Shown here: positions 19,954 through 29,693 of the stretch, piece after piece
Layout: every line of letters starts with the position of its first letter
How positions within the stretch are numbered: position 1 is the stretch's first letter
Source of the DNA: a bacterium
Lineage (GTDB): Bacteria > Bacillota > Bacilli > Lactobacillales > Streptococcaceae
DNA: 64,000 nucleotides
Assembly: GCA_905221105.1 (NCBI GenBank)
Contig: CAJNBW010000001.1
Coordinates: 62,001 to 126,000, forward strand
Direction of reading: 5' to 3'
The notes under the pieces: model-generated
Told to the model about the DNA's origin: nothing
The model's database searches: none
The model's input: the letters and a program-made list of their open reading frames with translations, nothing else
Program-made: the position numbers and the translations under genes

Positions 19954-19984
19954 AATCCTCTGGTACTTGCTAGGGGATTTTTTG
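19954..19984 (+). terminator. Terminator of lysS
   Basis: Stem AATCCTCT/AGGGGATT (one G-T pair) followed by six T. Confidence 0.75.
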
Positions 19985-19994
19985 ATGCAAAAAG

Positions 19995-20028
19995 AAATAG
20001 ACTGAAGTTTTCACCTCAGTCTATTTTT
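19995..20028. terminator. Bidirectional terminator between lysS and adhesin B
   Basis: Stem AAATAGACTGA/TCAGTCTATTT with T runs on both strands. It serves the minus-strand adhesin B gene and backs up the lysS terminator. Confidence 0.85.
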
Positions 20029-20058
20029 CTATTGAACCTTAGCAAGGAAGGATCTTTC

Positions 20059-23000
20059 TTAGTCTTCTTTTTTCTTACGAGCTACAAGTCCGAATGAACT
20101 CAACATTCCAAGAAGTCCAAGACTAGCTAGACCAGCCTTATCTTCTGTACCAGTGTTTGGTAGTTCCTTCTTGTCATTTTCTACAGTTCTTGCACTAACT
20201 GTTTGATTTGATTCTGTTCGACTTACCTGAGTTGGAGTAACTACTGATTTATCTGGATTTGAAGGACGAACTGGCGAAACAGGTTGCTCAGAACGGGTTG
20301 GGGTAACTACTTTCTTATAGGTATGAATCACATTGCCATTTTTATCTGTCTTAGTTCCAGTATATTCATAACCTTCTAAAGTCTTAGGCCCATGGCTACC
20401 ATTTTCTTCTGGAGAAATTTCTTTACCATCACCATCTTGGTAACGTGTTACGATATGAGTTGTTGAACTACCATTATTACCTTGACTATTACCATGATTA
20501 GATTTAGGAGTTACTTTGACAGGAACTTCTACTGTCACTTTACGTCCATCCGGTAATTCAATCTCAACCGTTACAGATGGTTTATCACCTGCTGTATTCG
20601 TTTTTGGAATTTCTCCAACTTTAGTAATCTTCCATCCTTCTGGAAGGTCCACATGTTTTTTCACCATATCCTCTGTAATCGGTGTTCCTACCTCAACCAC
20701 TACAGGAGTTGTTTTTGGAGTAACAATAACAGGGACTTTAACGGTTACTCGTTTACCTCCAGGTAATTCGATTACTACTGGAACACTTGGTCTTTCTCCT
20801 GGTACATCTGTAGATGGTTTATCACCGATACTAATGATTTTTCCACCTTCTGGTATTTGAATATGTTTTTCAACATCTTCATTTGTAATTGGATCTCCCA
20901 ATTTCTTCACAATATCTTTAATTGGAGTTACGTTTACAGGCACCTCTACTTCTATTTGTTTACCATTAGGAAGTTCAATTTTAACTTTGACAGTACCTTT
21001 ATCTCCCGGTGTATTTACTTCTGGAATTTTTCCTACTTCAACAATTTTTCCACCTTCTGGAACTTTCACATGTTTTTCGATATCCTCTTTTGTTAATGGA
21101 GTATCTGTTACAGGCGTTTCAATTCCAGTAGCTGGCGTTACATTTACCGGAACATCAACGGTAATTGTTTTTCCATTTGGTAATTCTACAGTGACTTTAA
21201 CTGGATCCTTCTTACCTGGAGTTGTTAAGTCTGGAATGTTTTCTACATTTGTGACCTTGCCACCTTCTGGAATCGTAATTCCTTTAGTGTAATCCTCTGG
21301 AGTTAATGGTGTCTTCGTAACTGGTGTTTCAATGCCTTTAACTGGAGTTACATTCACAGGTACATCAACAGTAACTGTTTTACCATTTGGTAATTCTACC
21401 GTTACTTTAACCGGATCTTTCTTACCTGGCGTTGTTAAGTCTGGTGTATTTTCAACCTTAGTAACCTTACCACCTTCTGGAATAGTGATTCCCTTAGTGT
21501 AATCCTCTGGGGCTAGTGGAGTCTTCGTAACTGGTGTTTCAATGCCTTTAACTGGAGTTACATTCACAGGTACATCTACTGTAGTTGTTTTTCCATTTGG
21601 TAGAGTAACAGTTACTTTAACAGGATTTTTCTTACCTGGTGTTGTTAAGTCCGGTATATTTTCTACATTAGTAACTTTACCACCTTCTGGAACTTTGATA
21701 TATTTAGCAATATCATCCTTTTCTAAAGGAGTATTTGTTACTGGCGTTTCTATTGGCGTAGGTTTTGCTTCTACAACTTTAATAGTCGCTGGAACTTCTA
21801 CCAATACATTTCCATTTTTATCTTTCACAACTACTGTTACTGGTTTATCACCAACAGTTGTTGCATCGAACGGTTCAGTCTGTCCATCTGGAACTTTGTA
21901 CTCAAATGTTGAACCTTCTGGGTAATCACTTGGAGTAATACTATCTCTTCCTTGTGGTTTTTCAGTTGGATTTACAGGAATTAATTGTTCCTTGCCTTCC
22001 ACTACTTTCACCTTAGCAGGAACTTCTACCAGTTTATCTTCACCATCTTTTGCTTCTACAATAACATCTTTTTCGCCTGGTGTTGTTGTATCTACTGGAG
22101 TTTTATATTTGAATGTTACTCCATCTGGATATTGTTCAGGATCAATACTCTTAGATGCATCTGGTTGTTTATTAGATTTATCAACCGGTACATATTGAGT
22201 CTTAGGTTCTACAACTACTACTTTAGCTGGAACTTTCGCAATGACCTTGTCTCCAATTTTAGCTACTACAACAACATCTTTCTCTCCCGGTGTTGTTGTG
22301 TCTACTGGAGTTTCGTAAGTAAACTCTGTATCTTTAGGGAAGGCTTTAAGATCAATACTTCCCTCAACCGCTGGTTGTTTTTTATCCTTGTCTACTGGCA
22401 CAAATTGTGGGTAGCTTTCTACAACACGTACAGTTGCTGGAACTTCTGCAATAGGATTACCTTCTTTATCTTTTACAATGACATTGACAGTGTAATCACC
22501 AGGAGTTGTAGTATCTACAGGAGATTTTGGATCATATTCAAAGGTTGAACCTTCTGGATATTCTGTTTTATCAATACTGTTTTCTGGATTTGGCTGTTTA
22601 TTATTTTCATCCACTGGAACAATTTGTGGAACTCCCTCTACTACAGTTACAGGTACTTTAACAACCGTGGTTTTTTCTTCCCCATCAACAGTGTACTTCA
22701 CAGTTACATTCACATCTGTATCATCTGATAAATCTGGGTTGTCTACATTTTCATCAACACTTACATTTGTAACATTTGCTGGAAGTTTTCCTTTGAAAGT
22801 ACCGTCAGCAATAGCTTCTTTGGCTTTAGCAAGAGCTTTTTCTTTGGCTTTTTCCTTATCGCTATCCTTGGCAACGAAAATTCCTTTTGGTGTTGGTTTT
22901 GGTAAAACTGTTACTTTGACTTTTACTGGTTCTGTTAGGGTTTCTCCATTTTGATCTGTGTAAGTTACCGGCACAGTCACTTCTTTGATACCTGGTTTAG

Positions 23001-26000
23001 CCGTAATATCTTTAGCTAAATCTTTTGGCTCACCTTTAGTTCCCTTTTCACCAGGTGTTACAACATCAGTTATATCCTTAGCTGTTAATTCATCTCCTTC
23101 AAAGACAACTTTAGAGCTTGGAGTTGAACCAACTACATTTACAGGAACATCCACATTCACAGAAATATCATCTATGACTTTTCCTGTTGTGTTATCTCTA
23201 TATTTAACAGTTACTGACACTGGAGTTTGTTGTCCGTTTTGATCCGTTTTTGGAGTAACAATCGCATCATCTGTTACAAATGGAGTTACACCTTCAGGAA
23301 CATTTGTTAATCCATCTATTGCTTTTTTAACGTTTGCTCGAATAGAATCGATTAAGTTCTCGTTAGATGTACCGTTTAAAACTGTAACACCTTTTGGAAT
23401 TGGTTTTGGAAGAACTTTAACAGTCACATCAACCGGTTCATCACGTTTGAATTTATCTGCTCCATAAGTAACCGTTACTGGAACTTTAATCTCTTGACCT
23501 GCTTTTCCATCAGTAGAAATATTGCTGACATCAGGATTCGTAACTTTACCGTCCTTACCAGGTGTTACAGCTCCTCCTACTTTTTCTGCAGATGGTTTGT
23601 CCCCTTCTACTACATAAACCGGTGTTGCAGTGGATACACGTGGTTGAACTTTAATGGTAAATTCTTGAGTGATATTATCATTTGTATCTTTCTTCGTATC
23701 AAATACTGGGTCTTTATCAAATGGATTATCAACGATATCATATCCCATTGATTTCAACACATCGATATGAGCCTGTACATTACTTTCAGGAATTGTTTCG
23801 CCTGATTTACCAGTTAGCGTCAACGCATGATCAGTTAACTCTGTTTCTGTTTGAGTTTTTGGATCGACTGAAACGAATTTAACTTTTGCTTTTTGATCAT
23901 CTTTGTCGTAGGTAATCTTGATGTTTGCTTTTGGATTCGTAATTTGTGGTGGTTTATAACCTTGTTCTGGATTGGCAGGATTTACTGGTTCTAAAGGTGT
24001 TCCATTGCCATCTTTTGGAGTATATCCATCTTTATGAGGAATAATTTGTGTAATTTCACCAGTCTTGGTTGGATCTTTTGGATCATTAGGGAATGGAATT
24101 GGTTCTCCATCTTTACCAGTAGTTGGATCTACTGGAATCCAGCTTCCAATCTTCGTATACGTTACTTTTTCAGTTTCATCAGGAATCACTTTTGTATCTT
24201 TTGCAGGGGTTGCTGCTTCTTTAGCAGGAATTTCTTTTTTATCAGCAATATATCCAGTTAAAGTTTCAACTGGTACTTTATCCCATGTTTTATTTGTACT
24301 TTCCCAATCTGTATAGGTTACTTCTTTTGTAACAAGATTAACTTTTGCTTTTCTTGTAAAAGTTACCGTTTGTTCTGTAGAATCTTTAGCTTTCTCTTCA
24401 GATGCTGTATCAGAATCTTTCTTCACATATGAAATCACACGTTTAGCAGTCGTATTCAAATCAGACTCTTTTAATCCATCAGGCCATTTCAATTCTGGGG
24501 TATCACCATTTGGATCTACTGGACTATCTTTTTCATGAGGCGTTGATGAAGGAACTTCAACGATTCTTGGTTTCAATGTGATTTCAAAGGTTTGAGATGG
24601 TTTAGAAACTCCTGCTTCCTCATCATCTTGGTCATCAAAATCAGGATGAGCACCATTTACATTGTAAGTATCACTTTCAACTTCGTATCCTTTCTCTTTT
24701 AATTCTTTAACTTTATTAGTAATATCTTCACTATTTGGTAATGCAGTTCCCGGTTCACCAGTTAATTCTACTGTTGTAGAGTTCTTACCATCAGTTGTTT
24801 TAATGACAACATTTGCTTTTTGATTTTTAACTACGTATTTATAAACAACTTCTGTAGGATTTTCCGATAATACTCCATCTGAATTATTTGGCAAATCAGT
24901 TTTAACTAGTTTGTAAACTACACCATTTTCACTAAATTCTTCTTCCGGTGTAACTGAATAATTGTTTCCAACAATATTTTCTAGTTTTGCTGTAGCATCT
25001 TTTAAGACATTTTCTCTAAGAACAGTGGCAGTATCGTTAGCTTTTACATATTTTACAGTAACTTTTCCGTATTTTGCTTCATCATAAGCTGCTACAATAT
25101 TTGATACCGCATCGTATACTGTACCACTAGTTGACGTTCTCTTATATGGACTATTTTTTAGATACTCTTTAAATACATAGTATTTATTATCTGTTCCTTT
25201 AATAATATATGGCGCAGTAGCAGTGGTTGTTTTAACATTGCCATTTTGTGTCTCTTCTTTTTTCGTCGTATTATTCGTTTCTGTTGCAACATTAGCTTCT
25301 GTAAAATCTTTTGTTGGATTTGCAGTAGTAAATTTGTCAACTTCAGCAGTACCATCTTTTACAATTGATTTTGCTTTTAAAATTGGGCGATTATTTGCAG
25401 CATTAATATACCGCATTGCAACATTTCCAAGTTCTAAGTATTCTGTTAACCAAGTACCGCTTGTATCAAAGTTATTCTTTTTAGGATAAATCCATTCAAA
25501 ACTCATTGTTGGTGAAAATTGAGAATTTAAATTACCTTCAACACCATCTTTTGTAACTGTAATATCTTCTTCTGTTGGTCCAAATTTCTTAGTATCACTA
25601 TGGTATAACTTCAATGTATCTTTTACAGGTTCTCGCGAAACACCAAGTGCTGCCCAGTCAACTTTATATAAGATTCCCTTACTTGCTTTTCCTTTTACAA
25701 TTTTGATTGTTACTTCATCTTCTGTTAATTTTGTTACTTGGAAGTAAACATCTCCACGAGGTTCTTTTAAAATAACTCCATTTTCATTAACTTTTGAATT
25801 AGCTGTTGTAATATTATTTTGTACATTAGCTTTAGATGGATTAAAATCTCCAATTTTAGCAAATCGATTTAAGTTTTTATTTTTCAACTTAATTTTTATT
25901 GTAGTACCAGTTTCATACTCATACTTATTTGAAGATAGACGAAATTCTTCATTATGTGATAATAATTCTCCACTTTCACTAATATCCATACTACCAGTTG

Positions 26001-27267
26001 TAGACAATACTGACGGAGCATTGCTTTCATTATCCACTTCGATATTAGTTTTATTTATAATATATTTTTTCTCAACAACTGGTTGATCATTAACAAGAAT
26101 CTTACTTGTAACTTCTTTGTCTTCACTGATTTGTGGATAACGTAAACTGAAATTATTTATAGAACCTTTAACCGATACATCATTCAAGCTTTCAATTGCT
26201 GAAGTGAATTCATAAATAAAGCGTGTTTTAGTTCCTCTATTTTGTATATGTCCTGCTTCTTTTTCTTCTAAAGATACAGAATCATCACGTTGAGCCCAAA
26301 ATGGTGTTTTATTCTGCGTTCCATTTTTACCATATGTTTGAGTATATAACTCTTCTGTTTTTACTAAATTTGCAAATGTTTTTCCATCTTTACTTAACTG
26401 TTTAGGTAAACTATCTCCATTTCCTAATTCTTCAAAAGTAATGCTAAATCTATCTCCTTGTTTATAAGCAGAGTCTTTGAATTTTAAATTATAACTAATA
26501 TTATTAACTCCTGAATAGCTTCCCATTCTTGGTTCAGTTGAAATTGAACCATTTGCAATAATTTTACCTCCATCAATAGAAACATCATTATTAGCTTGTG
26601 TTTCAGGAGCCCTCAACCCACTTTCCCCTTTACCAGGAATTGCTTTTCCATTTCGTGGATCTTGATTTTTAACTTCCTTCTTTTCTACAGTCGCATTTAC
26701 TTTCATACTGTTCAGAACAAAAAGTTGACTGGAAAGTTGCTTGGTAAATGCATCGACCTTTTCTTGAGTCTTAGATGCATCTGCTAATAAGTTTTTCGCT
26801 TCAGCGATAAGAGATTTTGTTTGATTTAAAGTTGACTGTGTTTCCTTGCTTTCAGTAAGTTGTCCGAGTTTTGATTCTAAGTTTGATATTGCTTCTTCCA
26901 ATTTACTTGTAGATACTGATACTTTTTCTACTGAAGCTACTTCTTCTGTATCTTGGCGAACTACTTCTGATTTTTTCTCAACATCTGTTGAAGTTTCATC
27001 AATAGTCTTTGTTGAATCTTTTATTTGTGTAGCTTCTTTAACTTCTTCCTTATGTTCTGGAGAAGTATCCTTTAGTGTAGTTACAGGTGTAGCCCCATTT
27101 TCAGATGTCACGGCAGTTTCAGCCGCTTGAACACTTCCTCCTCCTAAGAAAAATAACCCTGTTGCAACAGCCACACTTGCCGCACCAAAACTTACTTTCC
27201 GAATGCTGTAACGAGTCAATTTCTCCACCTGTGATTGGCGAATATGACGCCCTTTAGAATTAAACAT
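20059..27267 (-). CDS. Giant LPXTG surface adhesin B (MucBP-like and Rib-like repeats)
   Basis: 2402-residue wall-anchored protein, the largest in the window. The start is the ATG at 27267 (MFNSKGRH), which has GGAGG 8 bases upstream; the frame is open to 27339 but that region lacks a ribosome site. Residues 1-48 are a YSIRK signal (RYSIRKVSFGAAS). About 118-190 is a helical module, 205-231 the RNGKA...NNDVSI junction shared with adhesin A, about 230-720 beta-rich adhesin domains, and about 790-960 MucBP-like domains. Then come Rib-type modules with YPDG/YPEG motifs, and six 70-residue repeats (GIETPVT ... VNVTPVK). The C-terminus carries LPNTG (2369-2373), a hydrophobic segment and KKKED. 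It probably mediates adhesion, with the repeats acting as a stalk; the ligand is unknown. I saw no cysteine. Confidence 0.9.
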   Translation of the reverse strand: MFNSKGRHIRQSQVEKLTRYSIRKVSFGAASVAVATGLFFLGGGSVQAAETAVTSENGATPVTTLKDTSPEHKEEVKEATQIKDSTKTIDETSTDVEKKSEVVRQDTEEVASVEKVSVSTSKLEEAISNLESKLGQLTESKETQSTLNQTKSLIAEAKNLLADASKTQEKVDAFTKQLSSQLFVLNSMKVNATVEKKEVKNQDPRNGKAIPGKGESGLRAPETQANNDVSIDGGKIIANGSISTEPRMGSYSGVNNISYNLKFKDSAYKQGDRFSITFEELGNGDSLPKQLSKDGKTFANLVKTEELYTQTYGKNGTQNKTPFWAQRDDSVSLEEKEAGHIQNRGTKTRFIYEFTSAIESLNDVSVKGSINNFSLRYPQISEDKEVTSKILVNDQPVVEKKYIINKTNIEVDNESNAPSVLSTTGSMDISESGELLSHNEEFRLSSNKYEYETGTTIKIKLKNKNLNRFAKIGDFNPSKANVQNNITTANSKVNENGVILKEPRGDVYFQVTKLTEDEVTIKIVKGKASKGILYKVDWAALGVSREPVKDTLKLYHSDTKKFGPTEEDITVTKDGVEGNLNSQFSPTMSFEWIYPKKNNFDTSGTWLTEYLELGNVAMRYINAANNRPILKAKSIVKDGTAEVDKFTTANPTKDFTEANVATETNNTTKKEETQNGNVKTTTATAPYIIKGTDNKYYVFKEYLKNSPYKRTSTSGTVYDAVSNIVAAYDEAKYGKVTVKYVKANDTATVLRENVLKDATAKLENIVGNNYSVTPEEEFSENGVVYKLVKTDLPNNSDGVLSENPTEVVYKYVVKNQKANVVIKTTDGKNSTTVELTGEPGTALPNSEDITNKVKELKEKGYEVESDTYNVNGAHPDFDDQDDEEAGVSKPSQTFEITLKPRIVEVPSSTPHEKDSPVDPNGDTPELKWPDGLKESDLNTTAKRVISYVKKDSDTASEEKAKDSTEQTVTFTRKAKVNLVTKEVTYTDWESTNKTWDKVPVETLTGYIADKKEIPAKEAATPAKDTKVIPDETEKVTYTKIGSWIPVDPTTGKDGEPIPFPNDPKDPTKTGEITQIIPHKDGYTPKDGNGTPLEPVNPANPEQGYKPPQITNPKANIKITYDKDDQKAKVKFVSVDPKTQTETELTDHALTLTGKSGETIPESNVQAHIDVLKSMGYDIVDNPFDKDPVFDTKKDTNDNITQEFTIKVQPRVSTATPVYVVEGDKPSAEKVGGAVTPGKDGKVTNPDVSNISTDGKAGQEIKVPVTVTYGADKFKRDEPVDVTVKVLPKPIPKGVTVLNGTSNENLIDSIRANVKKAIDGLTNVPEGVTPFVTDDAIVTPKTDQNGQQTPVSVTVKYRDNTTGKVIDDISVNVDVPVNVVGSTPSSKVVFEGDELTAKDITDVVTPGEKGTKGEPKDLAKDITAKPGIKEVTVPVTYTDQNGETLTEPVKVKVTVLPKPTPKGIFVAKDSDKEKAKEKALAKAKEAIADGTFKGKLPANVTNVSVDENVDNPDLSDDTDVNVTVKYTVDGEEKTTVVKVPVTVVEGVPQIVPVDENNKQPNPENSIDKTEYPEGSTFEYDPKSPVDTTTPGDYTVNVIVKDKEGNPIAEVPATVRVVESYPQFVPVDKDKKQPAVEGSIDLKAFPKDTEFTYETPVDTTTPGEKDVVVVAKIGDKVIAKVPAKVVVVEPKTQYVPVDKSNKQPDASKSIDPEQYPDGVTFKYKTPVDTTTPGEKDVIVEAKDGEDKLVEVPAKVKVVEGKEQLIPVNPTEKPQGRDSITPSDYPEGSTFEYKVPDGQTEPFDATTVGDKPVTVVVKDKNGNVLVEVPATIKVVEAKPTPIETPVTNTPLEKDDIAKYIKVPEGGKVTNVENIPDLTTPGKKNPVKVTVTLPNGKTTTVDVPVNVTPVKGIETPVTKTPLAPEDYTKGITIPEGGKVTKVENTPDLTTPGKKDPVKVTVELPNGKTVTVDVPVNVTPVKGIETPVTKTPLTPEDYTKGITIPEGGKVTNVENIPDLTTPGKKDPVKVTVELPNGKTITVDVPVNVTPATGIETPVTDTPLTKEDIEKHVKVPEGGKIVEVGKIPEVNTPGDKGTVKVKIELPNGKQIEVEVPVNVTPIKDIVKKLGDPITNEDVEKHIQIPEGGKIISIGDKPSTDVPGERPSVPVVIELPGGKRVTVKVPVIVTPKTTPVVVEVGTPITEDMVKKHVDLPEGWKITKVGEIPKTNTAGDKPSVTVEIELPDGRKVTVEVPVKVTPKSNHGNSQGNNGSSTTHIVTRYQDGDGKEISPEENGSHGPKTLEGYEYTGTKTDKNGNVIHTYKKVVTPTRSEQPVSPVRPSNPDKSVVTPTQVSRTESNQTVSARTVENDKKELPNTGTEDKAGLASLGLLGMLSSFGLVARKKKED
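20505..21770 (-). repeat. Six tandem 210-bp coding repeats in adhesin B
   Basis: Seventy-codon units in exact 210-bp register (the same segment recurs near 20911, 21121, 21331 and 21541, with more diverged units towards 20700 and 20505). The three central copies are most alike; the units closer to the C-terminus have diverged. Confidence 0.85.
21930..22640 (-). repeat. Rib-like modules with YPEG/YPDG motif in adhesin B
   Basis: About four units of 60-65 residues with the pattern (F/Y)VPVDK...QP...SI...(Y/F)P(E/D)G..F.Y..PVDTTTPG...VPA.V.VVE. Similarity between units is clear at protein level. The pattern fits the Rib/alpha-like family of streptococcal surface repeats. Confidence 0.7.
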
Positions 27268-27425
27268 AAATAGATTCCTCCAATATATTATATATGATTG
27301 ACATATATTATTTAAATGAAAAAAACATCCTGAAACCATAAATAAATATAGTAATAGGATAATCTCTCTACTTACTAACTTATCAAATACATTTTAATAT
27401 GTCAAGTTATATATTATTTTGTGTA

Positions 27426-27458
27426 ATAAAAAGAAGAAATCATCATTTAGATTTCTTC
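27426..27458 (-). terminator. Terminator of the amino acid ABC transporter operon
   Basis: Perfect 9-bp stem GAAGAAATC/GATTTCTTC followed by TTTTTATT on the minus strand. The stop codon of the substrate-binding gene (27447) lies in the loop. Confidence 0.8.
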
Positions 27459-28286
27459 CTTCACTTCTTTGGTTGCTACATCTTCTCCAAACCATTTTTG
27501 GCTGATTTCTTGGAACTTCCCTTCTTGGTATAGTTGAATAAAGGCTTGGTTTAAAGCTGTTAATAATTTTTTATCAGCAGGTCTAACTCCGACCGCAAAG
27601 GATTCACTTTCAAATCCTGCTGAAAAAACATTGTAATGATTTAATATACCTTCAGACTGGAGATAGTAATTAGCATAAACCCGGTCAATCAACAAGGCAT
27701 CAATCCGGTCATTTTTCAAATCAATCAAGGCTTCATTGAAACTCTGGTACTGATTGGCCTTCTGGTCTTTGACACGACTTTTCAGTAAATCTGGCTGAGC
27801 TTCAAAGTCTAAATAACCAGAGGAACCGGCTTGCGCTCCCAAGGTTTTATCCTTCATATCCTCTACTGAACGAATTTGCTGGCTTTTCTTGGCAACCAGA
27901 ACTTGCTGATTTTCCATATAAGGAATGCTAAAAGCAACCTTCTCTCGGCGTTCATCAGTGGCAGAATAGCCATTCCAGATGGCGTCTATGGTTCCATTTT
28001 GCAGTTCCGTCTCCTTCATATCCCAATCGATTGGCTGAAATTGCACCTTGACACCTAATTTTTCAGAAACTGCTTGCGCCAAATCAATATCAAAGCCTGT
28101 ATATTGGCCATTCTTTTCTTCAAATCCCATAGGAACAAAGGTATTGTCAAAACCAATGGTTATACTGCCTTGCTCTTGATACTTATCCCAGTTATCCTGC
28201 TTTGGATCACTAGCCTTCTGAGTACAAGCCGTTAAAAAGAGAGTCAGGAGAGAAACCAATACTAAAGCAATTTTCTTATTAGTCAT
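27447..28286 (-). CDS. Polar amino acid ABC transporter, substrate-binding lipoprotein
   Basis: 279 residues. The signal peptide ends in lipobox LTAC, so the protein is lipid-anchored outside the membrane. The rest is a type II periplasmic-binding-protein fold (SBP_bac_3): IGFDNTFVPMGF, YTGFDIDLAQA, NGYSATDERREKV and the hinge region are typical of His/Gln/Cys-type binders. The exact amino acid cannot be read from sequence. The start is ATG 28286 with AGGAGG 5 bases upstream; an in-frame GTG at 28292 overlaps the ribosome site. Third gene of the permease-ATPase-binding protein operon. Confidence 0.9.
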   Translation of the reverse strand: MTNKKIALVLVSLLTLFLTACTQKASDPKQDNWDKYQEQGSITIGFDNTFVPMGFEEKNGQYTGFDIDLAQAVSEKLGVKVQFQPIDWDMKETELQNGTIDAIWNGYSATDERREKVAFSIPYMENQQVLVAKKSQQIRSVEDMKDKTLGAQAGSSGYLDFEAQPDLLKSRVKDQKANQYQSFNEALIDLKNDRIDALLIDRVYANYYLQSEGILNHYNVFSAGFESESFAVGVRPADKKLLTALNQAFIQLYQEGKFQEISQKWFGEDVATKEVKEEI

Positions 28287-28295
28287 TGGCACCTC

Positions 28296-28925
28296 CTACT
28301 TGGGCTCAACCTTGAGAATCTGATCTGCAATATTTTCAGCGAACTGTAAATCGTGGGTAACGACAATCTGCGTCATACCAAGTTCCCTATTTTGCAAGAT
28401 TAGTTTTTCCACTTCCAAGCGCAATTCTGGATCTAATGCAGAAGTTGGTTCATCGTAGCCAATGATTTCTGGGTCAATCATCATAGCACGCGCCAAGGCC
28501 ACCCGCTGCTTTTGACCACCAGATAGTGAGAAGGGATAGGCTTCTGCATGGCTAGCCAGTCCTAACTGTTCCAAAAGCCCTCGCGCCTTCTTCTCAGCTT
28601 CTTGCTGCTTCATTCCCATAGTTTTTACAGGAGATAAGGTCAAATTGTCTAGAACTGATAAATGAGGGAACAGTTGAAAATCTTGGAATACAAATCCCAG
28701 TAGATTGCGCTTCTCCAGTTCATCCAATTCTAAAGGTTCTCCATTATAAAAGATTTGTCCTGAATCGATGGTTTCAAGACCTGCAAGCATACGTAAGAGA
28801 GTTGTCTTACCTCCACCAGAAGGCCCAACGATAGCCAGGATTTGCTTTTCAGGAATTTTTAGACTGAAATTGGACAAAATTTGCTTTTCACCAAACCCCT
28901 TATTGATATTTCGTAATTCTAACAT
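28296..28925 (-). CDS. Polar amino acid ABC transporter, ATP-binding protein
   Basis: 209 residues, slightly short for the family (usually about 240) at the C-terminus but with all motifs. Walker A GPSGGGKT (residues 34-41), Q-loop FQDFQLFPHL, signature LSGGQKQR, Walker B IGYDEP and H-loop VTHD. It drives import by the permease encoded next to it. It lies 9 bases downstream of the permease gene and 9 bases upstream of the binding-protein start. Confidence 0.95.
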   Translation of the reverse strand: MLELRNINKGFGEKQILSNFSLKIPEKQILAIVGPSGGGKTTLLRMLAGLETIDSGQIFYNGEPLELDELEKRNLLGFVFQDFQLFPHLSVLDNLTLSPVKTMGMKQQEAEKKARGLLEQLGLASHAEAYPFSLSGGQKQRVALARAMMIDPEIIGYDEPTSALDPELRLEVEKLILQNRELGMTQIVVTHDLQFAENIADQILKVEPK

Positions 28926-28934
28926 GGCAGCCTC

Positions 28935-29576
28935 CTATCTATAGTAACTGTACTTCTTCTCAACTTTTTTAGAAATAATTGTCACAATCCCAATCAAAAT
29001 CAAGTAAATGGCTCCTGCCAAGAACATAGGAACCAGACTAGCATCACGGTTGGAAGCTGTTCGACTCGCCAAGATAAGGTCAGAAATACCTAGAGCATAG
29101 ACTAGGGAAGTATCCTTGACCAAACTCATAACCTCATTAAAGACGCTTGGAAGAACAATCTTGGTCACCTGAGGCAAGATAATATAGCGGACTGTGTCAA
29201 AAGAACCAAACTTCAAAACCTTGGCAGCCTCATATTGGCTTTTGGGTATGGTATCAATCCCGCCACGGAAGATTTCAGCAAAATAAGCCGCATAATTCAA
29301 AACAAAGGCAATAATGGCCGCAGGAAGGCGGTCCAAACGGATCCCAATACTTGGGAGCACATAATAGACAAAAATCAATTGCAAGAGCAAGGGTGTGCCA
29401 CGCATAATCCAGATATAAATGTTAATCAGATGATGGAGGAGCTTCCAATGGACTTGCAAGGCAAAGGCAATCAAAACGCCCAAGGGAATAGAAAAAATCA
29501 AGACCAGTGCAAACACCTGTAACGTCATGCTTGCACCGCTCAATAAACTCGGTAATATCTCAAACAAATAAGACAT
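28935..29576 (-). CDS. Polar amino acid ABC transporter, permease
   Basis: 213 residues, about five transmembrane helices, HisMQ/GlnP-type. The EAA loop that contacts the ATPase is visible as YEAAKVLKFGSFDTVRYIILPQ. Typical membrane protein of single-permease transporters that work as homodimers. First gene of the operon, with AGGAGG before the ATG and a good promoter at 29606-29634. Confidence 0.93.
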   Translation of the reverse strand: MSYLFEILPSLLSGASMTLQVFALVLIFSIPLGVLIAFALQVHWKLLHHLINIYIWIMRGTPLLLQLIFVYYVLPSIGIRLDRLPAAIIAFVLNYAAYFAEIFRGGIDTIPKSQYEAAKVLKFGSFDTVRYIILPQVTKIVLPSVFNEVMSLVKDTSLVYALGISDLILASRTASNRDASLVPMFLAGAIYLILIGIVTIISKKVEKKYSYYR

Positions 29577-29605
29577 ACTGACACCTCCTAAAAATAATTG
29601 CTCCT

Positions 29606-29634
29606 ATTATAGCATAAATAAACGAAATAACCAA
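29606..29634 (-). promoter_or_regulatory. Promoter of the amino acid ABC transporter operon
   Basis: Minus strand: -35 TTGGTT (29629-29634), 17-bp spacer, -10 TATAAT (29606-29611) preceded by TGC. Confidence 0.75.
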
Positions 29635-29660
29635 CTATTTTTGTAAAAAAATTCTATAAA

Positions 29661-29693
29661 TAAAATAAGAGTTTTGCTATGAAAACAAAACCC
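29661..29693 (-). terminator. Weak terminator of the MgtC-family gene
   Basis: Hairpin GTTTTG/CAAAAC with a 9-base loop, followed by a T-rich minus-strand stretch; short stem. Confidence 0.4.

Noticed and set aside
21985..22548. Open frame of 187 codons on the plus strand
   Set aside because: It is the antisense of the repeat region of adhesin B and is rich in Phe, Tyr and Trp, as expected from the complement of a Lys/Thr/Val/Pro-rich repeat.
27268..27339. Upstream start for adhesin B
   Set aside because: The extra 24 codons have no ribosome site and would place residues ahead of the usual YSIRK N-terminus; GGAGG stands in front of the ATG at 27267.
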